From assembly GCA_000818945.1 (NCBI GenBank), contig KN805457.1, positions 56,599-120,509 on the forward strand: a stretch of 63,911 bases of DNA, read 5' to 3'. Below, in pieces: positions 1 through 10,955 of the stretch. The DNA comes from Schizochytrium sp. CCTCC M209059. Its lineage: Eukaryota > Sar > Bigyra > Thraustochytrida > Thraustochytriidae. Position numbers and translations under genes: made by a program. Numbering within the stretch: the first letter of the stretch is position 1; the number at the start of each line of letters is the position of its first letter. Below the pieces are notes generated by a model. The model was not told where the DNA came from. It saw nothing but the letters and a program-made list of their open reading frames with translations, and searched no databases.

Positions 1-1631
1 CCTCCTTTTTTTTTTTTTCGCGGCGCCCGTAAGGCGGCGCGAATTAACAAAGAGGCGGCGGTAGGGTGATTCAGAAGACGCGGCGCTGCACGTGCCGGGC
101 CGCGAGCGCGTGCCTGGCTGCCATAGCAGTCCCGGCACGAGCGAAAGATCAAGGCCGTCCGACACGTGCGATGGACAAGGACAAAAACCTTCGTGCACGC
201 ACGCACGAGCGAGCGAGCAACGTGAATTCTCGGGACGAACGAGGGAGGCGGGACTCGAGGTATGTCCTATTTTCTGGGAATACATACCTTCAAGACGGCA
301 CGGCGAGTGTGGCTTCAAGTTGCTGTTCGCGGTCGAAGACTTCGCTGGACGGCTAGATTGTCGCACGGATCCTCGCCAACGATCGATCGATGCTTCGTCG
401 ACGGCTTCTGCGGCAAGATTTCACGATGCCGGAGCTGTCAGTCATGCACCCGCCACTCTGAATCGAGCAGCCTGCCCCGAATCCTTGCCTCCCGCAAGCT
501 CCGAATTCTGCTGCGTGTTGCATGGCGATTCGTGTCTTTGCCATCGCGCCAAGGAGGCCCGGGCCTTGCCTCGCTTTAAAAACTTACAAAACTGCTCGCG
601 TTTCCATCTCGCGGGTCGAAAATAACAAGTGTCGTCTGCACGACACGCTCACCAGCACGTGCTCAAGCTGGAAAGCAACTACAACAACTGGCAACTGCAA
701 GCTTTCTTGCCTCTGCTGGACGCCTCTTCCAGTGCAGCCTTCATTCGCCTTTGCCCTTTTGCTTCTGCTATAACTTTTCTCGGTGCTAACTGCTCTCCGT
801 CTTGCCGTCCTCCTCCTCATCGTCAAACAACTAGATCGGCGTCGCCACGAACTGCACAATCTCTTCCCTCTCGCAGCCCTGACGCGCCAGTGAGAAAGGA
901 CCCCAAAAAGTAAAAACCATCGATCACCCGCCACACTCCCCAGTCAACCGAAGCAAACTCCATGGCATGACGATCACCAAAAGCCCGCATCCAACCAAGC
1001 CGGCGGCCCTCGAGTCCTCCACCGCGGGCCGCCATTCTCTTCGTGATCGTGGTCCGGCTCAGGAGCCTCTTCTCGCCTCCTAAACGGATCTCAGCATCCC
1101 CCTACATGATTTAGGTGCCCCGCCGGGCCCCCAAAGGAGCCAAAAAAACTGTTACGCTTCTTCGTTTCATCGAGCGCGGCGGCGGCGTCATGACCCGCTC
1201 GCAAAGCGACCGCAGCACCGCCGCGCCAGGCCAGCGGGCCCTGCCCGGCGCGCGGAGTCGGGGCTGCACGCACGCACATAGGCAGGCAGGCAGGCAGGCA
1301 GACGCGCGCGGGGCCAGCTCGCGAAGCAGCCACGGGTCGAGCTCGTGGGCGCGAGCTGCAGCGGCGAGGCTCGGGCGCACACGTTTACGTTCACGGAGCG
1401 CGAGGAGCTCGACGACGAGGAGCTCGACGACGAGCTGCTCGCCGACAGGCTGCTCGATTGAGGGCGGCTTGCCGGAGACCGACCTACCGCGACGTATGGC
1501 GAGGCGCGCCAGCGTGGTGTAGAGTCCCGTCCAGAGGAACGCAGGCGGAAAAGTTAAGCTCGAACGGCCCGGCGATAGACACTGCGCTGCACGGTTCGTG
1601 ATAAGTGGCAAGTGAGCCAGAGCTCCGAGCG
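1..1631. other. 5' intergenic region, no gene supported
   Basis: No reading frame here has a recognisable domain, and the open frames are made of arginine/alanine/cysteine-rich low complexity typical of GC-rich spacer. It holds a GGCA tetranucleotide array at about 1281-1302 and a 15-bp direct repeat (GAGGAGCTCGACGAC, about 2.5 copies) at 1402-1441. The last few hundred bases probably include the promoter and 5' UTR of the HEAT/TOG-like gene, but I see no defined promoter element. Confidence 0.6.
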
Positions 1632-4600
1632 ATGGCCGCGGACTGGCCGGCTGACGACGGCGCCTTTGCCGCTCGTCTGGCAGAGTATGCGGACGGTAGC
1701 GCCAATGAGCGAAAGCTGCTCTTCGACTACGGTCCGCTCATCTTCCCAAGACTGGTGACCATCGCTTGCAGCGATCGTCCCGGACTGCGCGCCGCAGGAC
1801 TCGACGCCCTTGGTCGACTCATCAAACTCGTCGGTCTCGGACGCATGCTTGTTCGCGCGCTTTGTAGCGAAGCAGGGCTTAACAATCCGTCCCTCGAGGT
1901 CCAAAAGGAATGTGCCCTGGCCATTGGCCGTGTCATGCAAGCGTGCTCCTCGCTACCTGATGAAGACAGGGACAACATTGGCTGGATTCGAGTCCTCCCT
2001 CATCTTGTGAGGCTGTGTGCCCAGCCAGAAACGACCGTCGGAGCCGAGCAAGCCCTTCTGCACCTTCGCTCGCTCCTTGGCCCGCGCAGCTTCCACCGAC
2101 GCTTCACACGCGCCTTGCTTGCGTACCACGAAAATCTCATGGAGCGCACTATCAACATCGGCAACACGTCCCTTGTAGAACTGGAGCGAAAGGGAGACGA
2201 TGTCGCCGAAGGTCTAGGGCAAGACCTTGTGGGACCTAGTCTTTCCTGGACGCTTTGGCATCTCGTCAAGGAGGGTCCTCTGGACACATCCGTTGACGGC
2301 CTTCGTGCGCTAGCTGCCGCCATTGAGCCGCACCCCAAGTCCTCTCGAGACATTCTCCTCACACTTTTGCCCATGATTGAAAGCTTTGACATTGAAGTGT
2401 CTGAAGCTGCATTGACCGCAGCTGCAGCGCACTTCCACCACGACACTTGCTTCGACATTGTGTCCACCCACCCCATGGTTTCCGTCATTACCAAGCGCGA
2501 GCGCTCTCGAGAGGGTACGCGGACGACAAGGAAAACAACAGTCCTGTCCGGTCCTTCTCATCCTGCGTCTGCACCTCAGACGACGGCGCAGCGCTCTTCG
2601 GCAAGCATCTCAACCGCGCAACCTGCCTCCTGCGCCCCAGCATCAGCGCGAATCGCTTCACCAGCGTCCGCGTACTTGCGCAAACCTTCCCTCGACCTCA
2701 GCGAGCTCGAGAGCGCCCACAACAGCAACCCGGAACCTGCCTCATTACCAAGTCGCACAGCACTAGTGTCGTCAAGCTCGTCCTCGCCCTCGCCCTCGCC
2801 CTCGCCCGCGCCCGCATCTGTGTTCTCCAATGCTGGCAACAGCATGATGAAAATGACTGCACAGCTCAGCACGCTAAAGCGTAAGACCAGCGGTCGTAAA
2901 CGTCTTGGCAGCGCTGCCAGTAGCGACGATTTGCGACCGCAAAGCGCTGGACGCTCGCGCATGTCAGCACGCTCTTCGCCACTTTCTGCATCTTCGGCGC
3001 GGTCTGTCAGTTCCGAAAATGGACGACCACCTTCTACAATGGGAGCACCACGGCACGAACTCGCCGTTGCCGCCGCTCGTGGCGCTCTTCACTCAACAGC
3101 GGTCGCAACAACCGCCGCCATTGCTGCTGCAAGCGCAAACTATGTGGATACGGCTTCATCAATGAACAGAGACGCCTCGCGTATACGCACAAGAGGAGAC
3201 TATGACGCCCTTGACGCCGAGGTGGAGGAGCACCAACACCCAGAACAGTCGCCCAGGCGTCGAGGCCATGATTCTTTCGCGCGTCGGGAAGGCATTCTTG
3301 AACGTCTTTCGAGCACAGTACATCCTCGTGAACTACTTTCTGAGCCGAGGGAATCCAGTCAAGAGCGCGTTGCGCGTAGCTTGAGTGCGACGCATCCAAA
3401 TAATGCTGGACCTTCGCGCAGAGCGACCATTTCAAGGCAACGCAGTGCGCCCTTGCAAGGCCACGGGAAACAGGGCCAAGACAAGGGTCACAATGCAAGG
3501 ACCGCTGACGTGATGCACAATAGTAACAACAACTTGACGACTTCAAGAAGCGAACGCGCGGCTTCGAGCAACGCCAGCAGCGGGACGAGTCACGAAGGCC
3601 TTAATGAGTACGAGCCGCCACCCAAGTTGTCAGCGCGCGAAAGTCTGCCTGCGACATCGGACGGGATCGTCAAGCTCTTGCTGGATGACTCGCAATGGCA
3701 AGATCAGGTGCGGGTCCTGAACGCCATCAAAAGTAATCAACACACAAGCGTGCTTCCTCCAAACTCCCGTTCAGACGCAGCGGTGATTCAGGCCGTCATC
3801 AAGCTCACATCAAGCCTGCGCTCAAGCCTTTCCAAGAGCAGTCTGCTGTGCTTGCACTTTCTCATTAGCGACAATGGCAAAGGATTCTGGAGGGAGCAGT
3901 CCCCTGCGCTTGTGGACGCCATCGTGGGAGCACTCATCAAACGGTCCATTGATGCGAGCACTTTTCTTGCACAGGAAGCGCGTAGTGCCCTCGATGCATG
4001 TGTGCAGAGTTTCCCCGCCAACAAATTTTGCTCGTCACTCTTGCAGCACTGTCATGCTCATCCGAATGCGCGCGCGCGCGCCAATGCTGCGAATGCCCTG
4101 CACGCTATTGTGCAAACCTCGCCGCCAACGGCTTACGACGCAGGGCGCGTTGTTTCCTGCGCCAAGGACAAGCTTTTGCACGACAACTCCGTCGAGGCTC
4201 GTGCTGCGGCCAAGGGTATTCTCATGCAGCTCAACGAGACACAGAATCTTGATCGAAAACAGCAGCTCCATTTGGAACGCATTGGGGCTTCACCGCTTGC
4301 CAGGAAACAGCCTACTCATGCAGCGCGTACGTCGCGGGCGCGTCAGCAGCCACTTCAGACGAATCAGATGCTACCTCACGGCCAAGGACAGGCCCCAACG
4401 AGGACCTTCTCGGCAACATCTCTCGACTTGCACGCAGACTTGGTTTCGGGTCTACGCGCACGCGATTGGCAGGCACGGTTGCACGCCGCGCGAGGTCTTC
4501 AAGCTGCACTTACGAACGAAATGCACCCTGGTTTGTTCCAGCTTGCATGCGAAAGTGTCCGAGACGCCAATGTCAAGGTGCGTGGAGAGGCGGTGCGTGC

Positions 4601-4835
4601 TATTCATGCTGTTGCGACACGATATGGCCCCGGCGTCCCTGCTGCGCAGCTGTCGACCTTATTACTGCCTGTTGCTGCCGCGGCGGGCGATCGAGCCACC
4701 CAGCCTTTGGCGCTTGCATGCCTTCGCGTTTATCTCAAGGCCAGCCCCGATTTATCCAAGTCTCTGCGACGCCACTTGGCGTCGCTGCCGCCCAAGGCAA
4801 AGGCCAGTATACGGCCTCTCTTGCCAGCTTTCTGA
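1632..4835 (+). CDS. HEAT/TOG-like repeat protein, possible microtubule regulator (CLASP/crescerin-like)
   Basis: A 1067-residue protein. The start is the ATG at 1632 in the context GAGCGATGGCC; the frame is open a little further upstream but has no ATG. Residues 1-290 form paired amphipathic helices of HEAT type. Residues about 290-670 are disordered and rich in Ser, Pro, Ala and Arg, including an SPSPSPSP run. Residues about 670-850 form a second helical array with TOG-like features (a W followed by a basic or acidic helix, then an FLAQEARSALDA helix). Residues about 930-1067 form a third HEAT block. Helical arrays joined by a basic Ser-rich linker are typical of CLASP and TOGARAM/crescerin microtubule proteins, where the linker binds the lattice and TOG domains bind tubulin. 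The function is inferred from architecture; another HEAT scaffold is possible. No intron is evident. Confidence 0.7.
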   Translation: MAADWPADDGAFAARLAEYADGSANERKLLFDYGPLIFPRLVTIACSDRPGLRAAGLDALGRLIKLVGLGRMLVRALCSEAGLNNPSLEVQKECALAIGRVMQACSSLPDEDRDNIGWIRVLPHLVRLCAQPETTVGAEQALLHLRSLLGPRSFHRRFTRALLAYHENLMERTINIGNTSLVELERKGDDVAEGLGQDLVGPSLSWTLWHLVKEGPLDTSVDGLRALAAAIEPHPKSSRDILLTLLPMIESFDIEVSEAALTAAAAHFHHDTCFDIVSTHPMVSVITKRERSREGTRTTRKTTVLSGPSHPASAPQTTAQRSSASISTAQPASCAPASARIASPASAYLRKPSLDLSELESAHNSNPEPASLPSRTALVSSSSSSPSPSPSPAPASVFSNAGNSMMKMTAQLSTLKRKTSGRKRLGSAASSDDLRPQSAGRSRMSARSSPLSASSARSVSSENGRPPSTMGAPRHELAVAAARGALHSTAVATTAAIAAASANYVDTASSMNRDASRIRTRGDYDALDAEVEEHQHPEQSPRRRGHDSFARREGILERLSSTVHPRELLSEPRESSQERVARSLSATHPNNAGPSRRATISRQRSAPLQGHGKQGQDKGHNARTADVMHNSNNNLTTSRSERAASSNASSGTSHEGLNEYEPPPKLSARESLPATSDGIVKLLLDDSQWQDQVRVLNAIKSNQHTSVLPPNSRSDAAVIQAVIKLTSSLRSSLSKSSLLCLHFLISDNGKGFWREQSPALVDAIVGALIKRSIDASTFLAQEARSALDACVQSFPANKFCSSLLQHCHAHPNARARANAANALHAIVQTSPPTAYDAGRVVSCAKDKLLHDNSVEARAAAKGILMQLNETQNLDRKQQLHLERIGASPLARKQPTHAARTSRARQQPLQTNQMLPHGQGQAPTRTFSATSLDLHADLVSGLRARDWQARLHAARGLQAALTNEMHPGLFQLACESVRDANVKVRGEAVRAIHAVATRYGPGVPAAQLSTLLLPVAAAAGDRATQPLALACLRVYLKASPDLSKSLRRHLASLPPKAKASIRPLLPAF

Positions 4836-5838
4836 GTGTTGACCAGTATTTGCTCGGCGGCGCGTATTCACTTTATAAAACGCTTGATCAACTTTGTTGG
4901 TTTGTGATGAGCTGGCACCTTTTTGCTACAAATTACAGGTCTCGGGATGATCATCCACCACACAAAAGTGATGGAAAGATTAATGTCGCCTCGAAACCTC
5001 CCGTCGCTCTTGAGCGCCGCAAGGGATGGACTCGTGAGGAATGAGAATGGGCCGTTCATGCGAAGTGAAATGAAGTCGGGATCTCCGCATTCACTTAGAC
5101 TGACATGTCTTAGAGATAGAGCTTGCCTTGGGGTGCGAACCTGAAGAGCAGAGCGTTTCTTTGATGAACGTGAGAGACGGGGCGGATTGTTTGGCACCTA
5201 TGTCTCGTATGCCTTGCAGTACCAGCGGCAGGACCGCCACCATCAGTGGCGACGGCGCGTACGACCTGCGCGGCTTCGCGAGCAATTGATTCGGCAACTC
5301 CTACCGGCACGAACTCACTTCGAGCAGGAACCATGTGGTTAGCAACTTCTTGGGTCATGGTGATCGTATCGTGAAGAGCTTGCCTCCAACTCCGACTCCA
5401 GCGACGACGACGAATAATAAAGACGAGAACGACAAACTCGACTGCTGGTCAGCACGTCTACAAACATATGTGCGTATTTGAGTCTCGAAGTTTCGTCAAG
5501 ACTGTGATACTTCTACGCAAAGCGTTGATTCTTTTGGGCCTTGAAATTGCTCTTGCAAACGAAAAGTATGAGGCTATACCCTCCAGCCACACATTTGAAA
5601 CAGGGTTGTCGACAATTGCGATGTTTCGAGCACCCGTAGCGCGTGTAGCATCAGAGGAAAAATCAGATCCAAAACTTTCCCCCCTCCTTCCCCCAAAATG
5701 AAAGAAAAAGAAACCTCTGATGCCTTTGGAAAACCCTCTTCATCGTAAAGTGACTTGCCAATCCTTGTTGGGGTGGCGTAGAACCCGACTAGCAAATGAC
5801 GCTATCACTATCAGTAGGCCTATAAATAAAGTAAATTT
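4836..5838. other. Convergent intergenic region
   Basis: About 1 kb between the 3' ends of the HEAT/TOG-like gene (+) and the TIR-like/TPR gene (-). A minus-strand frame at 5110-5358 starts with an ATG in good context (CACCATGACC) and has a reasonable first 50 residues, but then loses protein-like character. I do not call it a gene. Nothing else is recognisable. Confidence 0.5.
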
Positions 5839-7779
5839 TCAAAATCCAATGTCTGGTGTTACATTTTTCTTTTGCTCCAAAAGCATGCGAGCTTCTGCAG
5901 CGGAGTCCAACATGCCATCATTGCCCGTTTTTTGAAGCGCGTAATTCTCATGTTGTGGAGCGTGTTCGCCACTGAGGGATGCCGGTCGCCAAGACTTTCC
6001 TTCTTAATCGACAGCGCTTCCTCGTAGTACGCCAAGGCCTCCTCGTAGCGTCCTTGTGAGTATTTCAAGGTGGCGATGTTGTTGAGCGTGGTCGCCACAT
6101 GGGGATGCCGGTCGCCAAGACTTTCCTTGTAAATCGACAGCGCTTCCTCGTACTTCGCCAAGGCCTCCTCGTAGCGGCCTTGTGAGTCATACACGCTGGC
6201 GATGTTGTGGAGCGTGTTGGCCACATAGGGATGCCGGTCGCCAAGACTTTCCTTCTTGATCGACAGCGCTTCCTCGTAGTACGCCAAGGCCTTCTTGCAG
6301 CGGCCTTGTGCTCGGTACACGCTGGCGATGTTGTTGAGCGTGATCGCCACTGAGGGATGCCGGTCGCCAAGACTTTCCTTCTTAATCGACAGCGCTTCCT
6401 CGTAGTACGCCAAGGCCTCCTCGTAGCGTCCTTGTGAGTATTTCAAGGTGGCGATGTTGTTGAGCGTGGTCGCCACATGGGGATGCCGGTCGCCAAGACT
6501 TTCCTTGTAAATCGACAGCGCTTCCTCGTACTTCGCCAAGGCCTCCTCGTAGCGGCCTTGTGAATAGTACACGTTGGCGATACCAATGAGCGTGGTCGCC
6601 ACTGAGGGACCGTGCTTTGTCGACTGCTTGTCGCGCCATTTGCAGATGCCACTCCCGCACACGGCCGTTCACCACCATATTTAGCGTTGTAAAGTCCCCG
6701 TCGACTTTCCCGACAGCATCATCGATCATCTTCTTGTCTTCAGCTTTGTAGCACTTGGCGTTGCGCATATCATTGTTGTCTGCCATGATCTTGGCAATCT
6801 CGTCAGGATCCTTGAGAAGCTGCTCCTCGAATCCCTCCTCCTCCCCGGGTGTAATTGCAATCTGCAGAGGCCTCCTGTTCTTTACGGCTCCCAGCACCTC
6901 CCACACGCACCACGCGCGCTGCAGAGGAGCTGGGGTGTCCCAGCGGTCAAAAAACACCACCAGCTCCTCAAACCTGGCGATGGCGCGATGGAGCCCAACC
7001 GTCATGTACTCCTCATAAGCCTTTTTCGTTTCATCAGGCGTACCTCCGTCGCGACGTGTGAGTTCTGGCTGGTTGGCGCTGAAGATGTCGAGCCACACAA
7101 AGGCGGACTCCGGTTTATCGCCGAAGTGGGCGTCCAGCGCAGCAACGAGATCTCTGAATCGAGTCCTCCGCGCCTGGCTCACAAATGTGCCCTGGTACTC
7201 GCGACCCACATCCGCGTCGCCGAGATGGTGGAGGTAGATTTGCTTGTCATTTGTGATTAGCTCAGGAACTACATACTGCGCAATATCCTCAGTGGCCCAG
7301 TCACAGCGTTCTTTTACTTTGGCGTCTTCGCCGGGCATGAACGTGACTTGCTCATCGGCGTAGTGGACGCGGCCTTCGCGAGATCCATCATCATTTTCCC
7401 CAATGACCTTGATCGTTGTTCCTACGGTGATCTCTTCGGAGAGGTCTCGCGTAGCTTCAAAGAGCTCGACGTCCGGGACGAGGTCGCCACTAAGCACGCC
7501 TTTAAGGATGGCTTTAACGGCGCGAAAGGAGATGCTACGAGGGTCGATGATGGCGCGGGCCTCGGCTGAGAACACTTCGTCCCCCGGGCTACTCTGTTCG
7601 CTGACGAGCTTGAGCTCGGCCTCTTGGACGACTTCAGGGCTCGGCACAAGACGAAAAGACTGTCTGCGAGGGTCACCGTCCTCAAAACGAACCTCCTCGA
7701 GCTGCCGCTGGCTGAGGCGCTGACTCCGGTCCTGGCTGAGGCGCTGGCTCGGGCGCAGCGTGCGCATAGCGTCGCGCAT
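5839..7779 (-). pseudogene. TIR-like plus TPR (kinesin-light-chain-type) protein, reading frame broken twice
   Basis: The first ATG after an in-frame upstream stop is at 7779. Residues 1-170 are Ser/Arg/Gln-rich, then of unknown fold. Residues about 180-315 form a TIR-like alpha/beta domain with an FVWLDIFSANQ strand, a VVFFDRWDTP strand and the AWCVWEVLGA helix typical of large stramenopile TPR/NB-ARC families. A C-terminal array of about 5.5 TPRs of 42 residues follows, each with the core YEEALAxYEEALSI and ending LGDRHP. The N-terminal frame runs to about 6620. The TPR array lies in the +1 frame from there to about 5950. The last 36 residues (from ENYALQKTG to PDIGF, stop at 5839-5841) are back in the first frame. 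The shifts cancel, so this is either a recent pseudogene or two indel errors in repetitive sequence. In its family, the TIR-like part would signal or hydrolyse nucleotide and the TPRs bind a partner. That role is not shown here. Confidence 0.75.
5967..6563 (-). repeat. 126-bp tandem repeat array encoding TPRs, with an exact 219-bp duplication 378 bp apart
   Basis: The TPR array is built from 126-bp units (42 codons). By eye, 5967-6185 is identical to 6345-6563, exactly three units (378 bp) away, while the unit between differs. Zero synonymous divergence points to recent intragenic duplication or gene conversion, or to assembly duplication. Confidence 0.85.
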
Positions 7780-8762
7780 ATTGGCACCTCGCAAGTTGCT
7801 GGCTTGCTTGGGCTGCGCGCAGCCTGCAGCGAGAAGAACTTGTCAGCCGCTCCAGGAGAACTTGCTGGATTGCGTCAAGGGGTACCCGGAGCAGAGTGGG
7901 AAGATATTCCGACGCCGCACACGATGCGTACGTAGGTGCGTGAGTTGCGTGCGTGTCCGGCGAGAGGGAGGTGATGCTAGCGTGGTCGCGCCGTCGCTCC
8001 GTCGTCCCAGCGCCGTCGCGCCGTCCAGGCGTAATTATTCCAAATCGGCATTTACCTGGACGTCAGGAGGTGTGCCGGAGCCGGCACGCGCTGGTCTCGT
8101 TTTTTTTTGTTTTGTTTTTTTGCGAAGTTTTGCTCCTGGCAGTTACCATGAAAACAGACTGCGCGAAATAGAGTGAAGGGCCTATCTTTGCCGGATCCCT
8201 TGAACCGTAGCTTGATACGTGATTCGGAAATGCGATCTCTGAAGCACTTATGGCGCTCGTATCATCTGATTCAAAACGTAGTACCGTACTATTTTTTTAT
8301 TCAATGGGCTTAGAGACCCCTTGCTCCGTTGGAGTCTCTTTGCACGGCTGCTCTTGGCATGAAAGAGTGCTGGGTGGAGCCCAAGCACGTCAAATATGCG
8401 CTGTAAAGTAATCTATGCTTTGCGAAAACTTTATTGTCCGCGTATTACGTTTTTTCTTTGGGTTCCAAAGACACGGGAGCTGGGGCAATAGGCCACAGTT
8501 CTTTCGAGCTTTACGATAAAAAAAACTCGCGCCATACATTCATTGCGCAACCAACGAAAAGCCAAGTACGTTGAAAAATTATCCCCAAGTAAGTTGAACA
8601 TTTGTTCCCTAGGACAAATTGTGCGTGGGTGACGCCAAGACAAGAATGGAAACGCTGGCCACCACACAGCAACCAATGATTTGTTTTATCGTACACGCAA
8701 GCAACCATTCTTTTTTCGTGAGAAAACCATTCCAGCAAAATCATAAAAGTCTGTCAAAAAAA
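7780..8762. other. Intergenic region upstream of the TIR-like/TPR gene and downstream of the MYB gene
   Basis: No gene is supported. An in-frame TGA lies upstream of the ATG at 7779. A CTGCAG that could be a splice acceptor sits in this leader, so a further 5' exon cannot be excluded. The part nearest the MYB stop is AT-richer (about 8100-8760) and looks like 3' UTR or spacer. Confidence 0.5.
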
Positions 8763-10568
8763 TTACAGGAGCAAGGAGTCATCCACAGAATGCGAGCCTT
8801 GATGAGCGTGGCTCGAGGGATTTGATACGGAAACATAATGACCATGTGAAGAAGAGTGGGGTCCCGCGCTAGTGTTGATATTGGTGTTGCAGTTGTTGTG
8901 TGAATTGTTCGAGATGTGAACCGCGCCGCCAGATGTTATGTCGGCCAGAAATAAATCTTCGCCAAGATCGGCTGGATCCGCCTCTGCCGCATAAGACACA
9001 AGGTTGGCGCCACTCGAGGCAAAATTCGAGAGATCGCCAACCTCGAAGGAGCCTTCCATGAGATCATTCAGAAATATGCCGTTGTCGAGCATGGCATGAT
9101 CGCGCTCATCGTCAAAGGAAATCTCGGGACCAGCAGGGTCTTGGGACGATGAAACGTGCACGGTACCAATCATGGAGGCTGAGCGCAAGCTGCGAGCCAC
9201 ATCTTGGATGAGGTTTCCGCCAGGTGGGCCTTGGCCGGCGCGGTGGTCATCATGAGCGCGCATGAGGGCAACAAGACGATCGCCGCCCTTGTGATGGCCG
9301 TTGTGAATGTCCTCGGATTCCACGAGGGCGGAAGCGGGCCGAGGCACTTTGGGGAGCTCAAAGTGGCGGGGCATGTTTCCTCCTTCGTGGCCCAGGTGCT
9401 TGGTGGAGGGCTTTGACGCAGGACGCTGCGCGTTCTTTTGGACGCGGGGGGCGGTGGCGACTTGCTTTTTGGGCTGCGGATCTTGCTTGGTGACGGGAGC
9501 CTTGGGCTGCTTCTTTTCCTCTTGCTTGACAGAGCCGGGGCCTGCTGACTTGGCAGCGTCCGCAAGCATGGGATTGCGCTTCAAGAGGCTCGTGGTATCG
9601 GCCTGGTCCGAGGAGTTAATGTTGGTGGCACCGCTCTTTTGCTCCTTGATAAAATACTTTTGTGCGTGTGTGCGGATTTGCACGTGGGAGCGAGACTTGA
9701 CACAGTTAGCGATGGCCTTCCAATCGCGGCCGTGGACGTTGAGCCCTCGCAGAAAGAGGCGATGCTCTTCGTCGGTCCAGCGGCCGCGGTTGCGGGGTGG
9801 CTCAGACGAAGCCGACGGGGTTGCCACAGGAGGGGGTTGTTTGAGAGAGGTGGCGGCACTCGCAGGAGCGCTTGTAGTGCTTCGTGGCGTTGTCGTTATG
9901 GTGGTTGCTGTCACGGCTACAGGTTTGCGCCCCGGCGCAGACGATTGGGAAAGTCCTGCGGGAGGTGTCTCGAGCGACAGCTTGCGACGCTTCGAGTCTG
10001 TGCCGGTTGGTGGGACAGAGTGGTTTCGCGGACCAGAAAAGCTGGGCGAGGTGTTCATGTCGGTAACATCGGGAATGCTGGTAGCCCGTCCGTGTAGGGC
10101 ATGTGGGACGCGCATATTGGGCTCGTAGTTCGTTTGTGGGCTCGGTGTGGTGGCCGTGCCGACAGAGGACGATGTCCACCAGGGCTCGTCCTCCGACTCG
10201 CTGCCTGCACCGGCGTTACAATAGCCTGCGTGGTCTGTGCGAGCATCGAGCGTCAGCGAAAGACTAGGCTGGTTGGGCACCTCTCGGTCCCCAATCATTC
10301 GCGGCGTCGGAGCGCCGTTGTGATAGTTGCCGCCCATGCTACTGTAAGCAGCAGGCGCGGAAGACGGGACGTTGGCGTGTACCGATTTTGAGGAGGGCCC
10401 CAAAAAGTCCCAATCGAGGACGTCATCGTCCTGCGGCTGCGCCATGTGATGCGGTTGCGCATACGCGTGCTGTGTGTGCATGTGTGGCACGTGCGTATGC
10501 GGCTGGGCGTCCTGCTGCACATCTTGCTGCACGTGTTCATTTTCCGAGGGGTCTAGCCAGTCCATCAT
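8763..10568 (-). CDS. Single-repeat MYB transcription factor, SHAQKYF (REVEILLE/CCA1-like) class
   Basis: A 601-residue protein from the ATG at 10568; a second ATG follows directly. The frame extends to a GTG upstream, but that codon is not a credible eukaryotic start. Residues about 259-309 are one MYB repeat with GRWTDEEHRLFLRGL, a central W in GRDWKAIA, and THAQKYF in the recognition helix. This is the (S/T)HAQKYF signature of the one-repeat MYB class that in plants includes circadian and stress regulators and in protists is a common transcription-factor class. The remainder is disordered: His/Gln-rich at the N-terminus, Ser/Thr/Pro-rich around the MYB, Lys-rich after it, and Asn/His/Ser-rich at the C-terminus. 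It probably binds DNA in the nucleus; target genes cannot be inferred. Confidence 0.88.
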   Translation of the reverse strand: MMDWLDPSENEHVQQDVQQDAQPHTHVPHMHTQHAYAQPHHMAQPQDDDVLDWDFLGPSSKSVHANVPSSAPAAYSSMGGNYHNGAPTPRMIGDREVPNQPSLSLTLDARTDHAGYCNAGAGSESEDEPWWTSSSVGTATTPSPQTNYEPNMRVPHALHGRATSIPDVTDMNTSPSFSGPRNHSVPPTGTDSKRRKLSLETPPAGLSQSSAPGRKPVAVTATTITTTPRSTTSAPASAATSLKQPPPVATPSASSEPPRNRGRWTDEEHRLFLRGLNVHGRDWKAIANCVKSRSHVQIRTHAQKYFIKEQKSGATNINSSDQADTTSLLKRNPMLADAAKSAGPGSVKQEEKKQPKAPVTKQDPQPKKQVATAPRVQKNAQRPASKPSTKHLGHEGGNMPRHFELPKVPRPASALVESEDIHNGHHKGGDRLVALMRAHDDHRAGQGPPGGNLIQDVARSLRSASMIGTVHVSSSQDPAGPEISFDDERDHAMLDNGIFLNDLMEGSFEVGDLSNFASSGANLVSYAAEADPADLGEDLFLADITSGGAVHISNNSHNNCNTNINTSAGPHSSSHGHYVSVSNPSSHAHQGSHSVDDSLLL

Positions 10569-10955
10569 GATTGCTCGCGCGCGATGCTGATGACTCTGGC
10601 CGAGCCTCCTTCTTTCTCTCTCCTTTTCCCTCGCGAGGCGTTGCTTCCCCACTTGCGCTATTGCTCCTCGCCGCCGGCCTGCCCGCCTGCCTAACCGAGT
10701 GGGTGCTTTGTTGCTTTATTGCTTTATTGCTTGCTTGCTTGCTTGGCCGATCGCACAGGATCCCCAGACCTCGCCGTTCCGCTGTGTGCCTTCGCTCCGT
10801 GCGAGCAGCAGCAGCAGCAGCAGCAGAAGCAGCAGCAAGTGCCGCGCTTCTCCTGTAAGTGCGCGTGTCTGCCTGTCTGTCTGTCTGTCTGTCTGTCTGT
10901 CTGACCTTCTGTATACGAGCACGCCTTCTTCCTTCCCTTTTTTTTTTTTTCTTCC
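10569..10955. other. Microsatellite-rich leader of the MYB gene, up to the assembly gap
   Basis: This stretch holds TTGC arrays (about 10723-10745), a CAG array (about 10804-10838), a CTGT array (about 10870-10903) and a T run (10940-10950) ending at the gap. Open frames on both strands are translations of these repeats. It is probably promoter and 5' UTR for the minus-strand MYB gene. Confidence 0.6.

Noticed and set aside
5110..5358. An 82-codon frame with a good Kozak ATG on the - strand
   Set aside because: The first 50 residues look protein-like but the rest does not, and no splice site convincingly extends it.
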